Source of the DNA: Sphingomonas paucimobilis | Lineage (GTDB): Bacteria > Pseudomonadota > Alphaproteobacteria > Sphingomonadales > Sphingomonadaceae | DNA: 14,814 bases | Assembly: GCA_945860425.1 (NCBI GenBank) | Contig: CAMAQU010000017.1 | Location: 1-14,814 of the forward strand | Direction of reading: 5' to 3' | Shown: positions 1 through 6,338 of the stretch, in pieces | How the letters are laid out: every line of letters starts with the position of its first letter | Numbering within the stretch: position 1 is the stretch's first letter | Position numbers and translations under genes: made by a program | The notes under the pieces: model-generated | Seen by the model: the letters and a program-made list of their open reading frames with translations, nothing else | The model's database searches: none | Told to the model about the DNA's origin: nothing

Positions 1-43
1 GACTTAGGCGACATTTGGTCGGCTTAGTCGCAGCGGGGAGGGC
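1..43 (-). repeat. Palindromic intergenic repeat, copy A (cut by window edge)
   Basis: This 43-base block recurs, read on the opposite strand, at 825-867 (copy B) and 7493-7535 (copy C), with the same length each time. The best-kept part is TTAGTCGCAGCGGGGAGGGC. The first 29 bases can fold: GACTTAGGCGACA pairs with GGTCGGCTTAGTC around a TTT loop, 10 of 13 positions matching. The G/C-rich second hairpin seen in copy C would lie beyond the left edge of the window. I do not know a name for the family. It has no coding capacity and no transposase nearby. Confidence 0.7.
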
Positions 44-44
44 T

Positions 45-86
45 ATGGAAAGCTGGACTGAATCTGGTCTAAGGATGCCCGCATGA
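45..86 (+). other. Possible 13-codon leader ORF coupled to the hydrolase
   Basis: An ATG at 45 opens a 13-codon frame (MESWTESGLRMPA) whose TGA overlaps the hydrolase ATG as ATGA. A purine-rich GGGGAGGG, supplied by repeat copy A, stands just before this ATG and could serve as a ribosome binding site. The arrangement would allow translational coupling. The hydrolase also has its own AAGGA at a good distance, so the leader may be chance. No homologue is known to me. Confidence 0.15.
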
Positions 87-844
87 CACCGCATTTCTTC
101 ACCGCACCCGATGGCGTTCGCCTTGCTTATTATGAGCTGGGCGAGGGGCGACCTTTGCTCCTCCTTCACGGCTATATGTCGGACGCGCACACCAATTGGA
201 TGAAATATGCGCCGACCGCGCAGACGATTGCGGATGCGGGCTTTCGGGTCATCATGCCGGATTTGCGGGCGCATGGCGCAAGCGACAAGCCGCATGATCC
301 AGTCGCTTACCCCAAAGACATTTTGGCGCAGGATCAATTCGCCCTGATCGCGCATCTGGGCCTGATCGATATGGATGCCGCCGGATACTCCCTCGGTGCA
401 CGCACGCTGGCACGGATGATGGCGCAGGGCTTTCGGCCCGGTCGCGCCATTTTCGCGGGCATGGGGCTGGAGGGTTTAACCGCAGCTGATCGGCGGGCGG
501 GCTATTTCCGCCATGTGCTGACCAATCTTGGCACCCATGAAAAGGGATCGCCCGAATGGATGGCGGAGGCATTTTTGAAAACAAGCGGGGGAGAGCCGAT
601 TGCGCTCAATCTGCTGCTCGATGGCTTTTCCAGCACCGATGAAGCGATTTTGCGCGGTTGGGATTTGCCCATCGCCGTGATTTGCGGGACAGAAGATCAG
701 GATAATGGCCATGCCGAGGCGCTGGCGGAGATCCTGCCGCAGGGGTGCTATGTCCCCATCCCCGGCAATCATATGAGTGCGGTGACCAAGCCAGATTTGG
801 GCGTGGCGATGCGCGACGCGCTCTGCCTTCCCCACTGCGACTAG
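83..844 (+). CDS. Alpha/beta hydrolase
   Basis: A 253-residue single-domain alpha/beta-hydrolase-fold protein, probably cytoplasmic because no signal peptide or membrane segment is seen. The oxyanion-hole motif LLLLHGY is at about residues 26-31. The nucleophile elbow GYSLG places Ser103, the likely acid is in GTEDQDNG (Asp205 or Asp207), and the base is His230 in GNHMS. The usual PDLRAHGASDKP strand-loop follows at 59-70. The ATG is preceded by AAGGA at seven bases. Substrate cannot be told; esterase, lipase-like or C-C hydrolase activity are all possible. The last codons, encoding LCLPHCD, and the stop lie inside repeat copy B, so the natural C-terminus may have been replaced. The fold assignment is secure, the specificity unknown. 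Confidence 0.88.
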   Translation: MTPHFFTAPDGVRLAYYELGEGRPLLLLHGYMSDAHTNWMKYAPTAQTIADAGFRVIMPDLRAHGASDKPHDPVAYPKDILAQDQFALIAHLGLIDMDAAGYSLGARTLARMMAQGFRPGRAIFAGMGLEGLTAADRRAGYFRHVLTNLGTHEKGSPEWMAEAFLKTSGGEPIALNLLLDGFSSTDEAILRGWDLPIAVICGTEDQDNGHAEALAEILPQGCYVPIPGNHMSAVTKPDLGVAMRDALCLPHCD

Positions 845-895
845 AGCGTCTCACGGTCGCTTAGGTCTCGCTCCCCTCCGGGGCTGGGGGTGGGC
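820..895 (+). repeat. Palindromic intergenic repeat, copy B
   Basis: The block 825-867 matches copies A and C in length and sequence (GCCTTCCCCACTGCGACTAG at its start, GCTTAGGTC at its end). It continues into CTCGCTCCCCTCC and GGGGCTGGGGGTGGG. Compared with copy C, about 11 bases forming the apex of the G/C hairpin are missing. It overlaps the 3' end of the hydrolase gene and provides its TAG stop. It lies in the 110-base gap before the M2 peptidase, where I see no clear promoter. Confidence 0.7.
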
Positions 896-954
896 CTTGA
901 CCAGCGCAGAGTTAGGGGCTTAGCGTCCGCCCATATTCCAATTGGAGAGTGTGC

Positions 955-2769
955 ATGAAAAACCTTGTTTCCACCCTTGCGCTGGGCCTGTCGCTGGCCT
1001 TTGCGACGCCTGCTTTGGCGGCAGATGCCGCGCCGACGGCGGCGGACGCTGAAAAATTCATTGCCGATGCTGAAAAGACACTGTTCGATTTCTCCATCTA
1101 CAATGCGCAGGTTCAGTGGATCAACAACACCTACATCACCGATGATACGGATGCCGTGGCCGCGAAAGTGGGCGCTGAAGGCACCGAAATGTCGGTGAAA
1201 TATGCAACCGAAGCCGCGCGCTATATGCAGGCGCCGGGCCTGAGTGCTGAGACTAAGCGCAAGCTAGACATTTTGCGCGGCGGCCTTGTTCTGCCCGCCC
1301 CCGCCACGGCCGAGGCCGCCAAGGAACTGAACGAGATCGCCACCCGCCTCAATTCCACTTATGGCAAGGGCAAGGGCACACTCAATGGCAAGCCGATTAA
1401 CGGGTCGGATATCGAAGCCGAAATGGGCACCAATCGTAACCCGGAACAGTTGAAGGAAATGTGGGCGAGCTGGCACGATAATGTCGGCAGCCCGATGCGC
1501 GACGATTATGCTCGACTGGTGGAGATTGCCAATCAAGGGGCAAAGGATCTGGGCTATAGCGATGTCGGGGCCATGTGGCGGTCCGGCTATGACATGCCCG
1601 CCGATGATTTTGCCAAGCTGACCGATAAGCTCTGGAACCAAGTCAAGCCGCTCTATGACCAGCTGCATTGCTATACGCGCACCAAGCTTAATGAAAAATA
1701 TGGCGACGCGGTTCAGCCCAAATCTGGGCCGATCCGGGCTGACCTCCTCGGCAATATGTGGGCGCAGGAATGGGGTGATATCTACCCGTTGGTCGCGCCC
1801 AAGGGTGCGGGCGATATCGGCTATGATATTGGCGACCTATTGAAGGCCAAGGGCTATGATCCGCTGAAGATGGTGCAAACGGGTGAAGGCTTCTTCTCCT
1901 CGCTCGGCTTTGCGCCCTTGCCCAAAAGTTTTTATGAACGCTCTCAGATCACCAAGCCTGCGGATCGCGAAGTCGTCTGCCATGCCAGTGCTTGGGACAT
2001 TAACAATGTCGATGATCTGCGGATTAAGATGTGCACCAAGGTGAACAGCGGTGACTTTGTGACCGTGCATCATGAGCTGGGCCATAATTATTATCAGCGC
2101 GCCTATAACAAGCAGAGCTTTCTCTATCTAAATGGTGCGAATGACGGCTTCCACGAAGCCATTGGTGATGCCGTCGCCTTGTCGATTACGCCGGAATATC
2201 TGGTGCAGATTGGCCTTCTCGATAAGGAGCAGGTGCCCAGCGCGGATAAGGATTTGGGCCTGCTCTTGCGTCAGGCGATGGATAAGGTGGCGTTCCTGCC
2301 CTTCGGCTTGCTTGTCGATAAATGGCGCTGGGGCGTGTTCAATGGCTCTATCCCGACCGGAAGCTATAATAAGGGCTGGACGGATTTGCGCGTTCAATAT
2401 CAGGGCATTGTCCCGCCTGTGGAGCGCAGCGAAGCCAATTTTGATGCAGGCGCCAAATATCACATCCCCGGCAACACGCCCTATACCCGCTATTTCCTTG
2501 CGCGCATTTTGCAGTTCCAATTCTACAAAGCGGCCTGCGATATTGCGAAGTGGAAAGGGCCGCTCCACCGCTGCTCTTTCTATGGCAATAAGGATGTTGG
2601 CACACGCCTGAACGCCATGCTGGAAATGGGTGCGTCCAAGCCTTGGCCGGATGCACTTCAGGCCTTTACCGGCAAGCGGGACATGGATGGCACGGCGATG
2701 ATCGCTTATTTCAAGCCGCTCATGACCTGGCTGAAGGCGCAGAATAAGGGCAAGAGCTGCGGCTGGTAA
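955..2769 (+). CDS. M2 family metallopeptidase (ACE-like peptidyl-dipeptidase)
   Basis: Exported zinc dipeptidyl carboxypeptidase of 604 residues, a bacterial homologue of angiotensin-converting enzyme. The signal peptide MKNLVSTLALGLSLAFATPALA is followed by a likely cleavage at Ala22. The zinc site is HELGH at 373-377 with Glu401 24 residues on, as in ACE. ACE substrate and chloride residues are also present at a constant offset of ten: Lys501, His503, Tyr510, Arg512 and Tyr513 in KYHIPGNTPYTRY. It should act in the periplasm, removing dipeptides from peptide C-termini. I chose the ATG at 955 because GGAGAG lies seven bases before it; a GTG two codons upstream is possible but would overlap that site. 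A hairpin follows the stop. Nothing looks degraded. Confidence 0.95.
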   Translation: MKNLVSTLALGLSLAFATPALAADAAPTAADAEKFIADAEKTLFDFSIYNAQVQWINNTYITDDTDAVAAKVGAEGTEMSVKYATEAARYMQAPGLSAETKRKLDILRGGLVLPAPATAEAAKELNEIATRLNSTYGKGKGTLNGKPINGSDIEAEMGTNRNPEQLKEMWASWHDNVGSPMRDDYARLVEIANQGAKDLGYSDVGAMWRSGYDMPADDFAKLTDKLWNQVKPLYDQLHCYTRTKLNEKYGDAVQPKSGPIRADLLGNMWAQEWGDIYPLVAPKGAGDIGYDIGDLLKAKGYDPLKMVQTGEGFFSSLGFAPLPKSFYERSQITKPADREVVCHASAWDINNVDDLRIKMCTKVNSGDFVTVHHELGHNYYQRAYNKQSFLYLNGANDGFHEAIGDAVALSITPEYLVQIGLLDKEQVPSADKDLGLLLRQAMDKVAFLPFGLLVDKWRWGVFNGSIPTGSYNKGWTDLRVQYQGIVPPVERSEANFDAGAKYHIPGNTPYTRYFLARILQFQFYKAACDIAKWKGPLHRCSFYGNKDVGTRLNAMLEMGASKPWPDALQAFTGKRDMDGTAMIAYFKPLMTWLKAQNKGKSCGW

Positions 2770-2778
2770 GAGACACAA

Positions 2779-2802
2779 CCCGGGCTGATAGGTCAGCCCG
2801 GG
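2779..2802. terminator. Shared hairpin between convergent genes
   Basis: CCCGGGCTGA and TCAGCCCGGG form a perfect 10-bp stem around the loop TAGG. It lies between the stop of the M2 peptidase and the stop of the convergent short-chain dehydrogenase, so it could end transcription from both sides. There is no proper T tract on either strand (CCTTGTC on plus, TTGTGTCT on minus), so efficiency as a classical intrinsic terminator is uncertain. Confidence 0.6.
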
Positions 2803-2807
2803 CCTTG

Positions 2808-3590
2808 TCAGGCATTGCGGGCCATCAACCCGCCATCCACCGGAATAACGGCCCCCGTGACAAAGCTCGACGCGGGCAGCGCCAGGTTGAGCGTCATGTG
2901 CGCCACTTCTTCGGGCAGGCCATAGCGGCGCAGGGCCGTCCGCCGTTTTGCAAAGACGGCCTTGTCAGCTTCTGGGACCTTCTCGGTCATCGCCGTCAGG
3001 ATCGGGCCGGGGCAGATGCAGTTCACCGTAATGCCCTCCTTACCCAGATCGGCCGCAAGGCCACGGGTCAGGCCCGTCACCCCGGTTTTTGCCGCAACAT
3101 AGGGCGTGTTGCCGGGCGTTGCCCCCAGCCCTTCGGTGGAGGCAATGTTGATGATGCGCGCGGCGTCGCTCTTCCGCAGCCAGGGGAGTGCGGCCCGAAC
3201 CATCCGCTGCTGGCCCGTCAGCATCACTGCCAAGGCGCGGGCCCAAACATCCTCATAATCTTCGTCCTCCAGCGGGCAAAAGCTGGAGACACCGGCATTG
3301 TTGACGAGAATGTCGATGCCGCCAAACGCCGCCGCAATATCCGCCACCACGCGGGGGATCGCGGTGCCATCCGACACATTTAGGGCAAAGGCCTGTACCC
3401 TAAAGGGCCCGCCGTTCGTGATTTCGGTGACCACGTGTTGGCACGCCGCGAGATCAAGATCGGTTACGGCGACATGCGCCCCTTCGCGTGCAAAGAGATG
3501 GGCCGTTGCCCGCCCCATGCCAGATGCCGCGCCGGTGATGATGACGACACGCCCGGCAACCGATCGGCTCAAATCCTGATAGGGGTCCAT
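2808..3590 (-). CDS. SDR family NAD(P)-dependent oxidoreductase
   Basis: Classical short-chain dehydrogenase of 260 residues, cytoplasmic. The Rossmann motif TGAASGMG is at 19-26, Asp44 at the end of the second strand suggests NAD over NADP, and NNAG is at 97-100. The catalytic residues Ser151, Tyr164 and Lys168 (YVAAK) are present, as is the PGPILTAM loop and the C-terminal VTGAVIPVDGG. The tetrad Asn expected in the VNLxG motif is replaced: the sequence reads AVMLTG with Met123. The start is well fixed by AAGGAGAACAT before the ATG. It lies 14 bases downstream of the amn stop, so the two are probably one transcript. Substrate is unknown; names such as glucose or 3-oxoacyl reductase would be guesses. 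Confidence 0.92.
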   Translation of the reverse strand: MDPYQDLSRSVAGRVVIITGAASGMGRATAHLFAREGAHVAVTDLDLAACQHVVTEITNGGPFRVQAFALNVSDGTAIPRVVADIAAAFGGIDILVNNAGVSSFCPLEDEDYEDVWARALAVMLTGQQRMVRAALPWLRKSDAARIINIASTEGLGATPGNTPYVAAKTGVTGLTRGLAADLGKEGITVNCICPGPILTAMTEKVPEADKAVFAKRRTALRRYGLPEEVAHMTLNLALPASSFVTGAVIPVDGGLMARNA

Positions 3591-3604
3591 ATGTTCTCCT
3601 TGGC

Positions 3605-5059
3605 TTAGCGGAAGGGCGGCTCATTAAAGGCGCGCAATTTGCGGCTGTGCAGCTTTGCGCCTTCTGCCTTTAACTGGCGGCAGGCCTCGATCCCGATCAG
3701 CAAATGTTCGGCAATCGCCCGCTCATAAAAGCGGTTGGCCTGTCCGGGCAGTTTGAGTTCGCCATGCAAAGGCTTATCAGACACGCAGAGCAAGGTGCCA
3801 TAGGGTACGCGGAAGCGATAACCCTGCGCCGCAATGGTCGCCGACTCCATGTCAATGCCAATGGCGCGCGATTGGGAAAAGCGCAGCGCCGATTTGGAAT
3901 AGCGCAATTCCCAATTGCGGTCGTCTGTCGTCACAATCGTGCCCGTCCGCAGCCGCGCCTTAAGGGCTTCTGCACTCTCGCCAGAGACGATCTCGGCGGC
4001 CTTGGCCATCGCCAGTTGAACCTCGGCAATGGGCGGAATTGGGATTTCCGGCGGCAGCAGATCATCCAGCACATGGTCATCGCGCAAATAGGCATGGGCC
4101 AGCACAAAATCGCCAATCCGCTGGCTGGCGCGCAGGCCGCCGCAATGGCCGATCATCAGCCAGGCTTCGGGGCGCAGCACCGCCAAATGGTCGGTGATCG
4201 TCTTGGCATTAGAGGGGCCAACGCCGATATTGACCAAGGTGATCCCGCTCTTGTCCGGCGCGGTTAGGTGCCATGCGGGCATTTGATGCCGCCGCCAGGC
4301 GCTGTCGGCAACGGCGCTTAAAGGATCTTGCGTGTTCTCGGTAACGGTGACGCCACCGGGGCAGGACAGCATCTCATAGCCGCTCTCTCCGCCCAGCTGG
4401 CTGCAGGCCCAGCGCACAAATTCATCCACATAGCGGTGATAATTGGTGAACAGCACATAGCGTTGCACATGTTCTGGCGGCGTGCCCGTATAATGCCGCA
4501 ATCGCGCGAGCGAGAAATCCGTCCGCAACCCATCAAAGAGGGAGAGCGGATGCGGCAGGCTCGGGTCGTTTAAGAGAAGACCATCGGCAATTTCATCGCC
4601 AATGGCGGACAGCTCGGTGGACGGGAACCAGCGGGCTAAGTCAATCGCGCGCACATCGCCAAATTCGGTTCCAGCGTCGAGCACATAGGGAAAGGGAATT
4701 TCCTGTGTTCCCCGGCGGACATCGACGGTCACCCCATAATCGGCGATCAATATATCGATCTGTTCGGCTAGATAATCGGCAAATAATGCGGGCTTGGTGA
4801 TGCTGGTGACATAATGGCCGGGGGCTGCCAGCCGCCCGAAGGAGCGTTGTGGCTCTGCGCTGTCGCTATCGCCCGACCAGAAGAGATGGATTTCGGGATA
4901 GGCATAGCTGCCATCGGTGCGGCTGGCCGGATCGGGCAGCGTGCCGTGCGTGATATAGGTCTCAATATCGTCGCGAAGGCGGGTGACAGAGGCTTTGAAA
5001 AGTTTATCGAGCTGCGCAACAAGCGCCCGACCCTGTGGTGTTTTGGTCTGTTTATCCAT
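3605..5059 (-). CDS. amn: AMP nucleosidase
   Basis: Hydrolyses AMP to adenine and ribose 5-phosphate, controlling the adenylate pool and feeding purine salvage; cytoplasmic. The 484-residue length is what I recall for the E. coli enzyme. The N-terminal AMP-binding regulatory domain covers roughly residues 10-180. The C-terminal nucleoside phosphorylase-like domain covers about 270-465, with VNIGVGPSNAKT, MIGHCGGLR, IDMESATIAAQG (Glu405) and LLCVSDKPLHGE, in which Asp428 is the expected catalytic acid. The ATG has no good Shine-Dalgarno sequence, and a promoter-like pair ends only six bases upstream, which would give a leaderless message. The peroxiredoxin terminator separates it from the gene upstream. 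The SDR gene follows 14 bases after the stop. Confidence 0.95.
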   Translation of the reverse strand: MDKQTKTPQGRALVAQLDKLFKASVTRLRDDIETYITHGTLPDPASRTDGSYAYPEIHLFWSGDSDSAEPQRSFGRLAAPGHYVTSITKPALFADYLAEQIDILIADYGVTVDVRRGTQEIPFPYVLDAGTEFGDVRAIDLARWFPSTELSAIGDEIADGLLLNDPSLPHPLSLFDGLRTDFSLARLRHYTGTPPEHVQRYVLFTNYHRYVDEFVRWACSQLGGESGYEMLSCPGGVTVTENTQDPLSAVADSAWRRHQMPAWHLTAPDKSGITLVNIGVGPSNAKTITDHLAVLRPEAWLMIGHCGGLRASQRIGDFVLAHAYLRDDHVLDDLLPPEIPIPPIAEVQLAMAKAAEIVSGESAEALKARLRTGTIVTTDDRNWELRYSKSALRFSQSRAIGIDMESATIAAQGYRFRVPYGTLLCVSDKPLHGELKLPGQANRFYERAIAEHLLIGIEACRQLKAEGAKLHSRKLRAFNEPPFR

Positions 5060-5065
5060 CGCGGA

Positions 5066-5094
5066 GTTTTACACAAAGCTGTGGGCGCTCGCAA
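5066..5094 (-). promoter_or_regulatory. Candidate sigma-70 promoter of amn
   Basis: Read on the minus strand, TTGCGA and TAAAAC are separated by 17 bases. Each matches the consensus at four of six positions. The -10 box ends six bases before the amn ATG, so transcription would begin at about the A of the start codon. It lies just beyond the peroxiredoxin terminator, where a new promoter would be needed. Based on sequence fit only. Confidence 0.38.
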
Positions 5095-5111
5095 GCCGAG
5101 GGCGGAGGCAC

Positions 5112-5144
5112 AAAAAAAGGGGACGGCGATGCCCCGCCGTCCCC
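5112..5144 (-). terminator. Intrinsic terminator of the peroxiredoxin gene
   Basis: GGGGACGGCG and CGCCGTCCCC form a perfect 10-bp G/C-rich stem around a six-base loop. On the minus strand the stem is followed directly by seven T residues (the A run at 5112-5118 on plus). It begins 23 bases after the peroxiredoxin stop and is the clearest rho-independent terminator in the window. It insulates amn from the upstream gene. Confidence 0.92.
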
Positions 5145-5167
5145 TACTTTCCTCTCCCAGGAAACTG

Positions 5168-5650
5168 TTAAAGCTGTTCTAGCATATATTCTGCAGAACT
5201 CACGCGAAATTCGCCGGGGGCTTCCACAAAAAGATGCTCAACCTTGCCGTCATTGACGATCATCGCAAAACGCTGGCCGCGCGCGCCCATGCCGAATTTG
5301 GATCCGTCCATTTCAAGGCCAACGGCCTTTACAAAATCGCCATTGCCGTCGGCCAGCATCGTGACCTTGTCCTCCACGCCAGAGGCCTTGCCCCAAGCGC
5401 CCATGACGAACGCATCGTTCACAGCGGTGCAGGCGATGACATCAATACCCTTCGCCTTCAGGGCGTCGGCCTTTTCAACAAAGCCCGGCAGATGCTTGGC
5501 AGAGCAGGTCGGCGTGAAGGCGCCGGGCACGGAAAAGAGCGCAACGCGCTTTCCGGCAAAAAACTCAGCAGAAGAAACCGGCTGGGGGCCTTCTGCGGTT
5601 GGGGTTACAAAGTTCGCGGCAGGAAGCGCATCACCAACAGCAATCGTCAT
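5168..5650 (-). CDS. Peroxiredoxin (Prx5 / type II family)
   Basis: Thiol peroxidase of 160 residues that reduces hydrogen peroxide and organic hydroperoxides in the cytoplasm. The peroxidatic cysteine is Cys49 in PGAFTPTCS. A second cysteine, Cys75 in DVIACTAVND, sits where plant and bacterial type II enzymes carry a resolving cysteine. The active-site Arg is in GARGQRFAM. Length and the AEYMLEQL end are normal, and there is no fused glutaredoxin domain, so a separate glutaredoxin or thioredoxin partner is expected. The start is supported by GAGAGGA seven bases before the ATG. It is followed by its own terminator and preceded by a promoter-like pair with a palindrome, so it is probably transcribed alone. 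Confidence 0.94.
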   Translation of the reverse strand: MTIAVGDALPAANFVTPTAEGPQPVSSAEFFAGKRVALFSVPGAFTPTCSAKHLPGFVEKADALKAKGIDVIACTAVNDAFVMGAWGKASGVEDKVTMLADGNGDFVKAVGLEMDGSKFGMGARGQRFAMIVNDGKVEHLFVEAPGEFRVSSAEYMLEQL

Positions 5651-5679
5651 CGTCAGATCCTCTCAAAAAGATGGGACGA

Positions 5680-5707
5680 CCTATATCAAGGACGCGAGAG
5701 TCCGCAA
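5680..5707 (-). promoter_or_regulatory. Candidate promoter of the peroxiredoxin gene
   Basis: On the minus strand TTGCGG and TATAGG stand 16 bases apart, each four of six against the sigma-70 consensus. The predicted start is about 22 bases before the peroxiredoxin ATG, leaving room for the GAGAGGA ribosome binding site. It lies between the nuclease stop and the peroxiredoxin start. Sequence fit only. Confidence 0.38.
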
Positions 5708-5710
5708 CAT

Positions 5711-5731
5711 GACAATATCGTTAGAATTGTC
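5711..5731. promoter_or_regulatory. Inverted repeat upstream of the peroxiredoxin promoter
   Basis: GACAAT and ATTGTC form perfect six-base arms separated by nine bases. The repeat lies immediately upstream of the candidate -35 box, centred near -48 from the predicted start, where class-type activators such as LysR-family proteins often bind. An OxyR-like activator would make sense for a peroxiredoxin, but the bases do not clearly match a known OxyR consensus. A chance palindrome of this size is quite possible. Confidence 0.28.
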
Positions 5732-6169
5732 TTAAACGCACCAAGGCGCGCGCCGTCCACCCTGATAGGGCCGGGCCAGACCCTCGCGCACCAGAATAAG
5801 GCCCAGAGACTGGCCGTCGCGTTCTAAGATGCGCAGCTTACGGCCATATCGATCCCGATCCCGCTTAATGGGCTGCACAGAAAAGCGCCCCTGATTGAGG
5901 AGATCGCGGAGACGCAACGTTGCCTTCTCGCCCAAAAGCGCCTCTTGCGCGCAGCGGGACGGATGAGTTTCGGGCGTATCAATATCCGCAATCCGGATTT
6001 TTTCACCCTGCAGCCAGATGGTGTCGCCATCCACAACGCAATTTTCGCCCCCGCCCTGTGTGCACAGGGTAAAGTGCGCCTGTCGTGCTTGGGCTGTCTG
6101 TGGGGGGATGCAGAGGACTGTAAGCCCGCTCAGGATCACAGCCGCAAGGATCGTTTTCATGATCGACAT
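5732..6169 (-). CDS. Secreted thermonuclease-family (SNase-like) protein
   Basis: A staphylococcal-nuclease-fold protein of 145 residues, predicted to cut DNA or RNA outside the cytoplasm with calcium. A signal peptide covers about residues 1-28 (MKTILAAVILSGLTVL core, TAQA before the likely cut). Catalytic positions match the family: Asp49 in VVDGDT, Arg59 in KIRI, Asp64 and Glu67 in DIDTPE, and Arg110 in DRYGR. Cys36, Cys44, Cys73 and Cys144 may form disulfides. The chosen ATG has CAGG six bases before it; a GTG at 6187 or an ATG at 6160 are alternatives. It is divergent from the sugar dehydrogenase gene. Role could be nutrient scavenging or nucleic-acid clearance; the substrate is not shown by sequence. 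Confidence 0.88.
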   Translation of the reverse strand: MSIMKTILAAVILSGLTVLCIPPQTAQARQAHFTLCTQGGGENCVVDGDTIWLQGEKIRIADIDTPETHPSRCAQEALLGEKATLRLRDLLNQGRFSVQPIKRDRDRYGRKLRILERDGQSLGLILVREGLARPYQGGRRAPWCV

Positions 6170-6338
6170 GAACGGCCTGTCGATCACAAAATTTCATCGT
6201 CAAAGCGCAACCCACCCCATTTTGGCCGGATTGATTGACCTTCGGCATCACCCTCCCCATCTGAGATGAAGCAGTGTCCCTATCAACGGCGTGCTGCCCT
6301 TGGATTTCTGTGCCATCACGATGAGGAGAGCCGCTGTT

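Noticed and set aside
897..954. Promoter for the M2 peptidase (TTGACC at about 894-899)
   Set aside because: No acceptable -10 box at 16-18 bases; CATATT is too far downstream.
2128..2778. Long open frame (216 codons) on the minus strand, and a 159-codon plus frame at 2132-2611
   Set aside because: Both lie inside the M2 peptidase gene in other frames; composition is that of a shadow and no family motif is seen.
2805..3383. 192-codon plus-strand open frame
   Set aside because: Antisense to the SDR gene, whose motifs and ribosome site are clear; no recognisable domain in the antisense product.
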